From: CALECP01 sp964389925
GTDB lineage: Bacteria; Chloroflexota; Anaerolineae; Promineifilales; Promineifilaceae
Assembly: GCA_964389925.1 (NCBI GenBank)
Contig: CAYMGE010000027.1
Coordinates: 1 to 64,000 of the forward strand
Direction of reading: 5' to 3'
Length of the DNA stretch: 64,000 nucleotides
The notes beneath the pieces were generated by a model. It saw only the letters and a list, made by a program, of their open reading frames with translations, had not been told where the DNA came from and did not search any database. A program made the position numbers and the translations under genes. This document shows positions 51,688 through 60,845 of the stretch, piece after piece (the first letter of the stretch is position 1; every line of letters begins with the position of its first letter).

Positions 51688-52890
51688 ATGAAACGTGTAC
51701 TTTTTCTGATAATAACGTTGTTGATTATCGGCTGCCAGCCGGTTGAGTCAACGATCTCACTGCTACAACCACAACGCCCGGCAACCAATCAGACGAGCTA
51801 TCCGACGCTAGATGATTACTGGAACGGCTCGGCCGAATTTGTCATCGACGTACCTGACACTGGATTGCCGATGGGCGAATCAGAGACGGTTGAGGTGGTC
51901 AATGGTCATCTGTGGTCGTATGTCCATGCGAGCTGGCAATCGGCCGAGGTCGTCGATCAATGCGGCGCACCCGTCACCTTTCCCGGCTGCGTCGTCATCT
52001 ATCGCAGCTATGATGACGGACAGTCATTCAGTCTGGATGATCCCGCCGTCTGCCAAATACGCTGTCGCCAATGTCCCTGTACAAATGAAGTTGACCATAT
52101 CGGAGAGGAATGGGCGCAACAGCAATATCCCGATGTCGCCTATCATGAACCGACAGAGACTCTCTACATGGTCTATGAAAATGGCGGCGGGACGAAGCTG
52201 CGCCTCTCACAAGATGGGTTGGCGTGGGGCAATCCGCGCAACGTTGGTGACACAGGCCATTTTCGCACAGGAACGAAGCCGTGTATTCCGTATGAGGTGA
52301 TTGGACAACATCCCTTTGTCCCTTACGATTACGACTGCCTGTCTGGGGGGCCGCCCGGCTTGTTTATCGAAGGGGATTGGGTTTATGTCTTTGTTGCGGG
52401 CGGGCAGGCACCGGGCAATATGATCTGTTATAAGGGCAAGGTGTTCCAAGTGGCTGAAAAATACCAACGCTGCGACAACAATCCGCTCTTTGGCAGCATG
52501 GCGCAAGAGTATGGCCCCTTGGAGCTACGTGGGAGCGGTGCCAACCCCTATTGGGATTTTCGGACAATTAGCTCGGCCGAAGTCCTGCCCGTCATTGCTA
52601 ATAATCGCACCAACTACTACATGCTCTACGAAGGCATTCGCGGCCCCGGCCCGTTTGACGGTGGCGACACGCAATTTGCGCTCGGCCTCGCCCGCACAAC
52701 AGCGGGAACGCTCGATAGCAAATGGGAAGTCTATGACGGCAATCCAATCCTCGTCGATCTTCCCGCCAACGTGGGGCTAGGCCACGCCGATTTATTTGTG
52801 ACCGTCGCCGGCGAAACGATTCTCTACACCTCGCTCGACGGCGTTGTTCGCAGCAGATTGCGCTTGGTTTGGAAAGATGTCTCACAATGA
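51688..52890 (+). CDS. Lipoprotein with beta-propeller-like fold (GH43-like)
   Basis: The protein has 400 residues. The signal peptide ends in LLIIGC, a lipobox. The rest is rich in repeated blade-like elements: VVIYRSYDDGQSFSLDDP, QYPDVAYHEPTETLYMVYEN, DFRTISSAEVLPV, YYMLYEG and GLGHADLFVT. The rhythm resembles five-bladed propellers of glycoside hydrolase family 43/62/117-like proteins, but I cannot confirm the catalytic triad. Eight or so cysteines, including CQIRCRQCPC, may form disulphides. It would act at the cell surface, possibly binding or trimming polysaccharide. Its 3' end overlaps the next gene by 14 bases. Confidence 0.68.
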   Translation: MKRVLFLIITLLIIGCQPVESTISLLQPQRPATNQTSYPTLDDYWNGSAEFVIDVPDTGLPMGESETVEVVNGHLWSYVHASWQSAEVVDQCGAPVTFPGCVVIYRSYDDGQSFSLDDPAVCQIRCRQCPCTNEVDHIGEEWAQQQYPDVAYHEPTETLYMVYENGGGTKLRLSQDGLAWGNPRNVGDTGHFRTGTKPCIPYEVIGQHPFVPYDYDCLSGGPPGLFIEGDWVYVFVAGGQAPGNMICYKGKVFQVAEKYQRCDNNPLFGSMAQEYGPLELRGSGANPYWDFRTISSAEVLPVIANNRTNYYMLYEGIRGPGPFDGGDTQFALGLARTTAGTLDSKWEVYDGNPILVDLPANVGLGHADLFVTVAGETILYTSLDGVVRSRLRLVWKDVSQ

Positions 52891-54010
52891 AGAGCAGTTG
52901 ACCCACATGGCTGCCTCATCCCAGATGGATCGCATCATTTGGGACTGTTTTCGCCATTGCGTCACGGGGAAATCGGTCTCTGTTAAAGAGCCACTGCCCA
53001 CTCAACTGATCGGCCGAGCCAGAAACCACAATCTGTTGCCGCTTATCGCCGCTGCACTGCCCGATTTATCGGCCGCCAGCCGTCAGCCGCTGCTCACCGC
53101 CAGCCGTCAACGCCGCATCCGCACCCTTGTGATGACACAGGAGATGCTGCGCGTCGTTGCTGAGTGTGCCAAAGCGGGCATCCGCATCGTGCCGCTCAAA
53201 GGGGTTGCCCTTGCCAACACGGTCTATCCCAGCCCTACCCTGCGCTTCTTCGATGACCTCGATCTACTCGTTGAACCAGACAAAATGGAGGCTGCACTTG
53301 CGATTATTCAGCAACTTGGCTATCTGCCGCATCCACGCGGCCGAGCCGACTGGCACCATTCAGCCCCACAAACTCACCCCAAACACGGCACAACCATTGA
53401 GCTACACAGCGATCTTGTCCGCCGCTTCGGGCGTAAAAATTGGTCGCTAACGGATATCTGGGCGCGTACTGAGCGACACACAATTCATGGACAGTCGGTG
53501 GAACTCCTCACAACCAATGATGCGCTCATTCATACAGCGTTACATGCACGCCACCATCTGTTTGAGAAGCCGACATTTCTGCTCGATACGGCACTATTGC
53601 TAAAACAAGTGAACTCCGATCAGTGGCAACGCTTGATCGAACAGACCAAAGCGGCCGGCGCACTGCTCCCCTTTGCCCACACGATCAATTTGCTCGTGAA
53701 ACATCAGTTGATCGAACCACGACCTGCGATTGCAATCGGCCGATGGCAACTCGCCATCGCTAATCGCGTTCACGGCTGGCATGACTTCTCACCGCGCCGA
53801 GAAACCCTACGCGGCGGTGCGCTCCCCAAGCTGATTGAACTGTCGCTCATGGACTCTCTCGCCGATAGCTGGGCGATGGCACGGACGTTGCTTGCACCTG
53901 ACGAGGAATTTATCTCTGGAACCTATCGTTCACGCTGGGGGCGTTTATCCACACGCTTAGGTTTGTTAGGTAAACAGCTATTCCTCGGCCGCCAAAGTAC
54001 AAATGAATGA
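52877..54010 (+). CDS. Nucleotidyltransferase family protein (NTP_transf_5 type)
   Basis: The protein has 377 residues from the ATG at 52877 (ATG 52907 is an alternative; a TTG at 52844 is less likely). Features of the uncharacterised nucleotidyltransferase family NTP_transf_5 are VPLKGVALANTVYPSPTLRF, then FDDLDLLVEPDKM with the paired aspartates that bind metal, and IELHSDL. Members often sit in peptide-natural-product or surface-polysaccharide clusters, and their substrates are not established. The start overlaps the lipoprotein gene, so the two are probably co-expressed. Confidence 0.85.
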   Translation: MSHNEEQLTHMAASSQMDRIIWDCFRHCVTGKSVSVKEPLPTQLIGRARNHNLLPLIAAALPDLSAASRQPLLTASRQRRIRTLVMTQEMLRVVAECAKAGIRIVPLKGVALANTVYPSPTLRFFDDLDLLVEPDKMEAALAIIQQLGYLPHPRGRADWHHSAPQTHPKHGTTIELHSDLVRRFGRKNWSLTDIWARTERHTIHGQSVELLTTNDALIHTALHARHHLFEKPTFLLDTALLLKQVNSDQWQRLIEQTKAAGALLPFAHTINLLVKHQLIEPRPAIAIGRWQLAIANRVHGWHDFSPRRETLRGGALPKLIELSLMDSLADSWAMARTLLAPDEEFISGTYRSRWGRLSTRLGLLGKQLFLGRQSTNE

Positions 54011-54056
54011 ATGAAACAACAAGAAGCAACGCCTGTTTCATACTTCATATCTCCTC

Positions 54057-55292
54057 ATGAAACTAAAAACAATCGAAACATTTGCAACGGTTCCGCCGAC
54101 AGGATTGGGCGGCGCATTTTGGGTCATCGTCAAGCTCACAACGGACAACGGGATTGAGGGAATTGGGGAATGTTATGGCATTCCGTTTTCGGCCGACATC
54201 GCCTGCCAGATGGTCGAGGATACGTTTGAACGCTTTGTCGTTGGTGACGACCCGCACAACGTTGAGACGCTCTTTCGGCGCGTCTATTCGGCCGGCTTCA
54301 CACAACGACCCGACGTGAGCATGATGGGCGTGTTCAGCGGGATCGAAATCGCCGTTTGGGACATTTTGGGCAAGGCGCACGATGTTCCGGTTTACAAGCT
54401 GCTTGGCGGCAAATTTTACGACCGCCTGCGAACCTACACGTACATTTATCCCAACAAGGTGGATGAAAACGGGATGCCGGCGGCCGATGAAGGCGATGTT
54501 TATCATGATGGGGATGCGGCGGCCGAGGCTGCACTGCGCTATGTTGAAATGGGCTGGACAGCAGTGAAGCAAGACCCCGCTGGCCCGTATAGCTTTCAGG
54601 GAGGGCGCGAGCTATCTCTGACCGAGCTTTCGCGCAGCGAGTACAATGTAAAGCGCATTCGTGAGGCGATTGGGGATCGTGCCGACATTTTGTTTGGCAC
54701 ACATGGACAGATGACGACCTCATCAGCTATTCGGTTGGCAAAGCGGCTTGAGAAATATGATCCGCTCTGGCTGGAGGAGCCATGTCCGCCCGATCAGATG
54801 GCGGCTATCGGCCGAGTTGCCCAATCCACCACTATCCCCGTCGCAACAGGCGAACGCTTGACGACAAAGATTGAATTTCATCAGGCACTACAAGCAGGTG
54901 TTTCTATTTTACAGCCTGACATTGGTCGCAGCGGTGGTATTTGGGAAACAAAGAAAATTGCCACGTTAGCAGAGGTCTATAATGCCCAAATTGCGCCACA
55001 CATCTACTGCGGCCCTATTGCCCACGCGGCTGCTGCCCATCTCTCATTTAGCTGTCCCAACTTTTTAATCATCGAGACAATTCAAACAGCCTTTCACGAT
55101 GCGATTTTGCAGAAGCCGCTGACGTGGGAGGCAGGTTATTTGCTCGCCCCGACAGAACCCGGACTAGGAATCGAGCTAAATGAAGCGATGATTGCCGCAC
55201 ACCCATATACAACGGGCGGCCGATTGCATTTGGAAATGTGCCAAGTGCCTTTGGGTTCAGCCAACACAAAGATCATTACAGAATTGAGTTAG
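54057..55292 (+). CDS. Mandelate racemase/muconate lactonising enzyme family dehydratase (enolase superfamily)
   Basis: The protein has 411 residues. The capping domain begins at KLKTIETFATVPPTGLGGAF. In the barrel, ILFGTHGQMTTSSA, PLWLEEPCPPD, PVATGERL, ILQPDIGRSGG and IAPHIYCGP carry the expected ligands of the enolase superfamily, with the catalytic His in the PHIYCG loop. This set fits sugar-acid dehydratases such as D-galactonate or D-mannonate/gluconate-type members rather than mandelate racemases. It removes water from an aldonic acid to give a 2-keto-3-deoxy acid. The class II aldolase and Gfo/Idh/MocA dehydrogenase 8-9 kb away could act in the same kind of pathway. It starts at the ATG preceded by CTCCTC, a weak site. 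Confidence 0.9.
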   Translation: MKLKTIETFATVPPTGLGGAFWVIVKLTTDNGIEGIGECYGIPFSADIACQMVEDTFERFVVGDDPHNVETLFRRVYSAGFTQRPDVSMMGVFSGIEIAVWDILGKAHDVPVYKLLGGKFYDRLRTYTYIYPNKVDENGMPAADEGDVYHDGDAAAEAALRYVEMGWTAVKQDPAGPYSFQGGRELSLTELSRSEYNVKRIREAIGDRADILFGTHGQMTTSSAIRLAKRLEKYDPLWLEEPCPPDQMAAIGRVAQSTTIPVATGERLTTKIEFHQALQAGVSILQPDIGRSGGIWETKKIATLAEVYNAQIAPHIYCGPIAHAAAAHLSFSCPNFLIIETIQTAFHDAILQKPLTWEAGYLLAPTEPGLGIELNEAMIAAHPYTTGGRLHLEMCQVPLGSANTKIITELS

Positions 55293-55477
55293 AGCAGGTC
55301 ATTTCTGGTGGTTGTCCAGAGCAGTGAGCGCGACGAAACCTTATAAAAGAGGTAGATAAAAGAGGCAAGGTATTTACGATAGGCTAACAAAGCTGTTAGG
55401 GTAACATGCTTCTAACAAATATGAGTGTTTCCCACCTTCAGTTTACGCGAATTATGTGAATGGCTCACTGCTAAGTT

Positions 55478-56488
55478 ATGATTGAAACTATCTTACTCGT
55501 GGACGACAATCCCGGAAATCTCGCTGTTCTATTCGATCACCTCGATAAAATTGGCTATCACATCTTAGTGACAGATAACGGGATTGATGCCGTTGAACAA
55601 ACAGCTGATTCTCCACCCGATATTATTTTGCTTGATGTAAGGATGCCCGGCATGAATGGGTATGAGACGTGTCGGGCGATCAAGGCCAATGAAGCATCGG
55701 CCGATATACCCATCATTTTTCTCTCTGCGCTGACAGAAAACGATGATCGCTTGAGAGGGTTCGATGCGGGTGGCGTTGATTACATCACCAAGCCGATCAA
55801 CGTTGAAGAAGTAACGGCTCGTGTTCAGACTCATCTAACACTAGCGCGGCTCCAACGGCAGTTAAGCACAAGCAATGAGCAGCTTGAAGCAGTTATCCGA
55901 CAACAAACCGGCGAACTACACGCAGAAATTGAACGGCGCAAACAACAGGAGGCAGAAAAAGAGACGTTGCTCAATCTCTTGCGGGAACAAAATCAACAGC
56001 TCTATTATTTCACCAACCAGCTTTTGCAAACTCGCCCTGCTACGCAGGTTATGTTGACGCAAATCATCACTGAACAAGTGTTGAACCACCTAGCGGCGAT
56101 TTCGGCCGATTTGCGTGCCGCGACAAAAAATCTCGTTCAGCAGTCTATCTCTAGCGGTGCATCCTTTGACCATATTCAATCTGCCCGTCTACGTGCAGAA
56201 CAGCTACAACACTACATGCGCTCCGTCGCTTCTAATGAGTCTGAGGGCAGTTCTTCCCTACCCGCGGCGATTCCTTTCCCGTTAGAGCAGATCACATCAC
56301 GGGAACAGGAAGTGTTGCGCCTGATTGCAGATGGTCTTTCCAGTACAGAAATTAGCCAACAGCTTAAAATCTCTGACATCACTGTGCGCTCCTATCGTAC
56401 CCGTCTCATGCGCAAGTTGGGTATCCCACACATCGCAGGGCTTGTTAAGTTTGCACTCAAGCACAATCTGACGAGTTTTGATATTTGA
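55478..56488 (+). CDS. Response regulator with coiled-coil linker and LuxR-type DNA-binding domain
   Basis: The protein has 336 residues. A receiver domain (1-125) has ILLVDDNPGN, the phosphoacceptor Asp in DIILLDVRMPGMNGYE and the KPIN lysine. A coiled coil (QLSTSNEQLEAVIRQQTGEL and on) and helical stretch to about 265 resemble the linker of hybrid histidine-kinase-linked regulators. The C-terminal 65 residues form a LuxR/GerE helix-turn-helix (EQITSREQEVLRLIADGLSS, TEISQQLKISDITVRSYRTR). No sensor kinase gene is adjacent, so the partner is elsewhere. It starts at an ATG with no strong ribosome site. Confidence 0.93.
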   Translation: MIETILLVDDNPGNLAVLFDHLDKIGYHILVTDNGIDAVEQTADSPPDIILLDVRMPGMNGYETCRAIKANEASADIPIIFLSALTENDDRLRGFDAGGVDYITKPINVEEVTARVQTHLTLARLQRQLSTSNEQLEAVIRQQTGELHAEIERRKQQEAEKETLLNLLREQNQQLYYFTNQLLQTRPATQVMLTQIITEQVLNHLAAISADLRAATKNLVQQSISSGASFDHIQSARLRAEQLQHYMRSVASNESEGSSSLPAAIPFPLEQITSREQEVLRLIADGLSSTEISQQLKISDITVRSYRTRLMRKLGIPHIAGLVKFALKHNLTSFDI

Positions 56489-56594
56489 GCGATGGCCTTC
56501 ACAATTCAGCCGTGTAGCAGGCGCGCGGTCACGGAGTAAAGAAGAATGGCTAACTTGCGATTGTTTTTTACTCCGCCGCCATGCCATTTCGCCA

Positions 56595-58079
56595 CTATGC
56601 CTTCGGCAATGACTGCATTCTCACAAAGCGTCTTTTCATGAACGGAATCATCGGAACATAGCTAAATTGCGCCGCATACATCATCCAATAGCCAAGCGGA
56701 GAGAGCGACCAAACGTCGGTATTCCAAGTTTGAATAAAGTGGTCACCAAAGTAACCGCCCGTTTGAATTTCAAACAGTGCCAGCAAAGCAAATGGGAGAA
56801 CGGCGAGAAAAATGGGGAATAGGCCAAGTCGAATGGCCTGCATTCGGCCGAAATGCTCCGCATTTGGAACCTGTCGCAGCCTCAAATAGCTCACAAACAC
56901 GAGACCCAAAAACAGACAGAGCAGTACACTAAAATAGTTGTCCTCAAAATTGCTGCTCCAACCATAGCCTAACAGCTCACGAATAGGATACGAAAGTACC
57001 GCAGTTAGCCAGAAAAACACCATCAAGCCAACAACTGATGCGATGGTCAAAATCAAAGACCGTCGCCCCGTATATTTTACGATTACGCGCAACATCGCGG
57101 CATGAAATGCGGCTGCGAATAAAACGAGCCAAACGTTGCGGATATAAGTTTGGGTGTCGTCAAAGACGATCTGGAAATAACGGTTGCTGTTATCACTTGC
57201 GTGGCCAACCATATACTCAAACGTATCACGATAATCGCCATATTGAAAACTGTTATTGCCCCACGCCTGTTCTGCCTCCGCAACATCAGTGAGCGTGCGC
57301 CTAGAGTATTTGGCAATGAGCGGAAGAAGTGGGTTTTCGCCGTTGTCGGGTGTGGTTGTGTAGGGGGTGAGAGCGGCCGATGTTACCCACTGATCGATAA
57401 AATTAGAGACGGGTTTCTCCCCAGCAGGCGTATTGTAATAATTGTAGTAGCCATAGCTTTCCGTGAAGAATCGTTCCCATTGACCCTCGGCTGTGTCCAA
57501 TCGCTCGCTGACAGACGTAAAGAGGTCTCTGTCTGCGCCCCACTCATTCTGTCCTTGATTGATCTCAAATTGAGCGACGCGCAACACCAACTGTTCAGCC
57601 GCGATTTGCTCAGGGTTGGCACGTTGAAGCTGTGAGCGCATCGCTGTCAAAAAGAGCGGCAAACTTGCAAAGATAAACAGGAATGCAACGACATAACCAA
57701 AAAATTCAGACCAACCCTTTTTATCATACTGTCTGCCATATTCGTGTGTGACGCTAAAACGGTTTTGACCATAGAGCCACAGAATGATCGCGCCAACCTG
57801 TAACGCGCTAATGAGAAGAATACGTGTTCCCATGTCACGTTGCAGCGTAGCGGGGTGATTGATGGGAACGAGGCCTAAAAAGAGCGCAAAAATGGCGATG
57901 ACAACACCAAAATAGGCAGCGCGATGAAGACGTAGCGACCACAGTCGTGGGCGTGTTACCAGCAATTGGGTATCAATGCGGCGCAGGAAAGGTGGATTGA
58001 TTGTCACACGTGCCAGTTCAATTGTGGCACGGCGCATAGAGCGCGTTTGGTTGGGGGTCGAAAGTTGTGTGTTTGTCAT
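56595..58079 (-). CDS. ABC-exporter membrane subunit 2 (paralogue of the next gene)
   Basis: The protein has 494 residues. It contains about seven hydrophobic segments, the first near FGVVIAIFALFLGLVP and the last near PMIPFMKR. After the second helix it has GRQYDKKGWSEFFGYVVAFL, which is shared with the neighbouring protein (GRSYDKTGWREFFGYVFALV). The large loop between helices is likely extracytoplasmic. It ends at FVRMQSLPKA, mirroring FVRLESLPRG in the paralogue. The ATG at 58079 begins MTNTQLSTPNQT. It lies 117 bases after the paralogue, in the same direction as the ATPase gene, so it is probably one half of the exporter. It is not a standard ABC-2 permease I can name. Confidence 0.78.
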   Translation of the reverse strand: MTNTQLSTPNQTRSMRRATIELARVTINPPFLRRIDTQLLVTRPRLWSLRLHRAAYFGVVIAIFALFLGLVPINHPATLQRDMGTRILLISALQVGAIILWLYGQNRFSVTHEYGRQYDKKGWSEFFGYVVAFLFIFASLPLFLTAMRSQLQRANPEQIAAEQLVLRVAQFEINQGQNEWGADRDLFTSVSERLDTAEGQWERFFTESYGYYNYYNTPAGEKPVSNFIDQWVTSAALTPYTTTPDNGENPLLPLIAKYSRRTLTDVAEAEQAWGNNSFQYGDYRDTFEYMVGHASDNSNRYFQIVFDDTQTYIRNVWLVLFAAAFHAAMLRVIVKYTGRRSLILTIASVVGLMVFFWLTAVLSYPIRELLGYGWSSNFEDNYFSVLLCLFLGLVFVSYLRLRQVPNAEHFGRMQAIRLGLFPIFLAVLPFALLALFEIQTGGYFGDHFIQTWNTDVWSLSPLGYWMMYAAQFSYVPMIPFMKRRFVRMQSLPKA

Positions 58080-58196
58080 GATGGTATGTACGGCCGAAGT
58101 TACTCTAGGGACTCCGCTCGTTCTAGTTAGTTGGGCGTAGTGGCGCAGTAAGAGAATAACCGTTGTCGAATTACTGCGCCGCTCCTATCTCGTTAA

Positions 58197-59627
58197 TCAG
58201 CCACGTGGCAATGATTCAAGTCGCACAAAACGCTGTTTCAGCATCGGAATAAATGGCACGTAGGCAAATTGCAGCGTGTACAAAAGCCAACCAGCATGAG
58301 GATAGATCGACCACGTGTTATAGGGCGTGCTATCAAAGAAGTGTCTGTCCATAAAGCGGAAGCCCGTCATTGATTCCAAAAGCAGTAAGCCGGCAAACGG
58401 CAATAGGCCAAGCAACATGGGCAGAAATGCAAGCTGGAGCGCGTGCCAACGACTGTAGCGTTCAAGCGACATAATCCGCACAGAACGCAAAAAGCAGAAT
58501 GCTGTGAGTGCAATAAAGCCGAGCGCGGGAATACTTGCACTGACATCCCCCATCCAGTCAAAGAATAATAATCCGAAGAAGATGCCGCCAAACCAGTAGA
58601 AAAAGAACACGCCGAGGAAAGCGGCCGTCAGCAAGATGACAGCGCGTTTACTGTTATATTTGTAGAGTAGGCGCACCATGCTGAAATGGATGGCGAGGGC
58701 AAAGGTGACGAGCCAGCTAATGAGGATAAAACGTTGGCCTGTGTCAAAACCGAGCTGGAAGAAGGTGCGGGCGTTCTGATAAGCCGCACGGCTGGCTTCT
58801 CTATAATTATCAGCCGTTGAATCATAAAAATTGACTGAACGATGGAGGACACCGACAAAATCGGCCGGCTCCACGCCATTGTAGTGTGAGAGCCGCTCGA
58901 TCAGTTGCTCCTCTGTGACTTGGCTCAGTTGGGCGATTGCGGCCGATCCCTGCATCTCTTCTAAAAACGCCATCTCACGCGAGCCGCTGTAGTTGAATGA
59001 GTATATGCCGTAATTGCTGATGTTTAAAAGTGTTGATGTTGGCTGACTACGAAATGCCGTTGTCACATCTTCGAGAACATCATTGCCCGTTTTGGTTTCA
59101 TTTTGAGAAGCACTATTTGTGAGTTGATGGTTGGTGCGGAGCAGCAGGAGTTCGGCCGAATATGCCCCCACATCCATCCCACGAATCCGCATTTGGATGC
59201 CGCTCAAAAAGATCGGCAAGCTGCTCATCAGCAACACGAGCGCAAAGACGTAGCCAAAAAATTCGCGCCAGCCCGTCTTGTCATAGCTGCGCCCCGACTC
59301 GCGCACAACGTGAAAGCGATCCTGCCCCTGTCGCCAAATGAGCATGGCGACAACCTGTAGAATAATCAATAGCCAGATGGTGGTGTTGACAAAGCCGCGC
59401 ATCTGCTCAGGACGGCGCAGCGGCGCAAGGGCAACCATGCTCAACCCGACGGCGTTTAATAGGAAGGCGAAATAAACGGCGTGATGGAGGCGCATCGACC
59501 AGAGCCACGGCTGTTGTCGAATGAGCCTCGCGCTGAGGCGGCGCATAAAGGGTGGGTTGAGAACGCGACCGATGAGCTGACCGGTCGTTCGGCGAGTTTG
59601 TCGTGGGGCTGTCTGAATTTGGGTCAT
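58197..59627 (-). CDS. ABC-exporter membrane subunit 1 (paralogue of the next gene)
   Basis: The protein has 476 residues from the ATG at 59627 (a TTG at 59648 is discarded). Hydrophobic segments recur as in its paralogue, and the shared motifs are FMRRLSARLIRQQPWLWSMR near the start and GRSYDKTGWREFFGYVFALV after the second helix. The N-terminal region (RTTGQLIGRVLNPPFMRRLS) is basic and likely cytoplasmic. Pairing of two similar but distinct membrane proteins with one ATPase fits a heterodimeric exporter. It lies 35 bases from the ATPase gene on the same strand and is likely in one operon. The substrate is unknown. Confidence 0.78.
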   Translation of the reverse strand: MTQIQTAPRQTRRTTGQLIGRVLNPPFMRRLSARLIRQQPWLWSMRLHHAVYFAFLLNAVGLSMVALAPLRRPEQMRGFVNTTIWLLIILQVVAMLIWRQGQDRFHVVRESGRSYDKTGWREFFGYVFALVLLMSSLPIFLSGIQMRIRGMDVGAYSAELLLLRTNHQLTNSASQNETKTGNDVLEDVTTAFRSQPTSTLLNISNYGIYSFNYSGSREMAFLEEMQGSAAIAQLSQVTEEQLIERLSHYNGVEPADFVGVLHRSVNFYDSTADNYREASRAAYQNARTFFQLGFDTGQRFILISWLVTFALAIHFSMVRLLYKYNSKRAVILLTAAFLGVFFFYWFGGIFFGLLFFDWMGDVSASIPALGFIALTAFCFLRSVRIMSLERYSRWHALQLAFLPMLLGLLPFAGLLLLESMTGFRFMDRHFFDSTPYNTWSIYPHAGWLLYTLQFAYVPFIPMLKQRFVRLESLPRG

Positions 59628-59662
59628 GAGGTTGTTATGAGCGGACAAACGTCCACTCGCTA

Positions 59663-60637
59663 CTATTCAGTAAATAATCGTCGCGTCGATTTGCTGATGT
59701 CTCGGAAATAGTCGGGCGTTACATCGTTTTGAATTAGAAAGGTCAAAACAGCAGCGCGATCAGTTGAGACCGGCGTGCGAATCAAAAAGTTGTATCCATT
59801 TTGCTCAATCGTCGCTTCAGGTAAATCTCGATAGGCCATCTCTTGCAGCGTTGTGAGGGAGGCCTCAGTCGCCAATTCATAGCTGTTTTGCCCACGATCA
59901 TTCCCGAAGCTATCTGTTTGCCCACTGTAGAGCGTATGACCATCGCGCATAAAGATGATGTTGTCCGAAATGCGCTCAACTTCATGCAGATGTTGCGAGG
60001 TGAGAATGACCGACATGGGAGAGCCGGGCGTAGTAGCGAAGGCACGCAGGTCATCGAGGAAGATAACCTGTGCGTTGACATCGAGATTTGCCAGCGGTTC
60101 ATCGATGATAAGCAGACGTGGCTTTTTGACAAGGGCTTTGGCGAGTGCAAAACGCATTTTGTAGCCGCCTGACAGCTCTTGCCAGCGCGCGTCGATGTAG
60201 CGTTCGAGGCGCAATCGGCCGATCAAAAAATTAACCAGCTGATCGATCTTCTCTGCGGGAACACCATGTGTGGCGGCCGAAAAAATGAGCTGTTCGCGTA
60301 CCGTCCCATACCAGCGCGGAATTTCCTGTGGGATGTAGGAGAGGTTTTGCTTGATTGTGTACCAGTCGGTCGGCCGAGTCGTGCTAAATTGCGGATAGTG
60401 CATCTCGCCACCATCTTTGCCATGTTCCCCAGCGATCAGCTTAAGCAGCGTCGTCTTGCCGTTCCCATTTTCGCCGACGACCGCCGTGATTTCGCCCAGT
60501 CGCAACGTTAAGTCAAGCGGCTGCAAGACAAAGTTGACGCGCTTGCCACGATGTGTTTTGGTCAAGTCATGACATTGAAAAATAGGATCATGATGGGCTG
60601 TATGTTGCGTAATCGGTTCTACGAATTGTAAAGTCAT
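59663..60637 (-). CDS. ABC transporter ATP-binding protein
   Basis: The protein has 324 residues. Walker A is GENGNGKTTLLKLI, the Q loop is in LSYIPQEIPRW, the signature is LSGGYKMRFALAKALVKKP, Walker B is LLIIDEPLANLDVN, and the H loop is TSQHLHEVE. A C-terminal extension of about 80 residues (EATIEQNGYNFLIRTPVSTD) resembles those of exporters with regulatory tails. The start has an AGGAAAC box. It drives the two paralogous membrane proteins downstream. Divergent from the AI-2E family gene. Confidence 0.93.
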   Translation of the reverse strand: MTLQFVEPITQHTAHHDPIFQCHDLTKTHRGKRVNFVLQPLDLTLRLGEITAVVGENGNGKTTLLKLIAGEHGKDGGEMHYPQFSTTRPTDWYTIKQNLSYIPQEIPRWYGTVREQLIFSAATHGVPAEKIDQLVNFLIGRLRLERYIDARWQELSGGYKMRFALAKALVKKPRLLIIDEPLANLDVNAQVIFLDDLRAFATTPGSPMSVILTSQHLHEVERISDNIIFMRDGHTLYSGQTDSFGNDRGQNSYELATEASLTTLQEMAYRDLPEATIEQNGYNFLIRTPVSTDRAAVLTFLIQNDVTPDYFRDISKSTRRLFTE

Positions 60638-60845
60638 GCGTGTTTCCTGAAACGAGTTTATAAAACAGGCTTGGTTCCCATTTACTAGACATAAGTATCT
60701 TAGGTTATCTGTTCGTTGTCGTCAACGGACGTTTAGACTACGATTTTTCGGCTGTGCGCTCAAGCACCTGAGTGCTATAACGAAATTTATGCTAGAAAAG
60801 TTCCAACGGAAACATAAACCGTCAAAAGACGTATAGGCTGTTACA

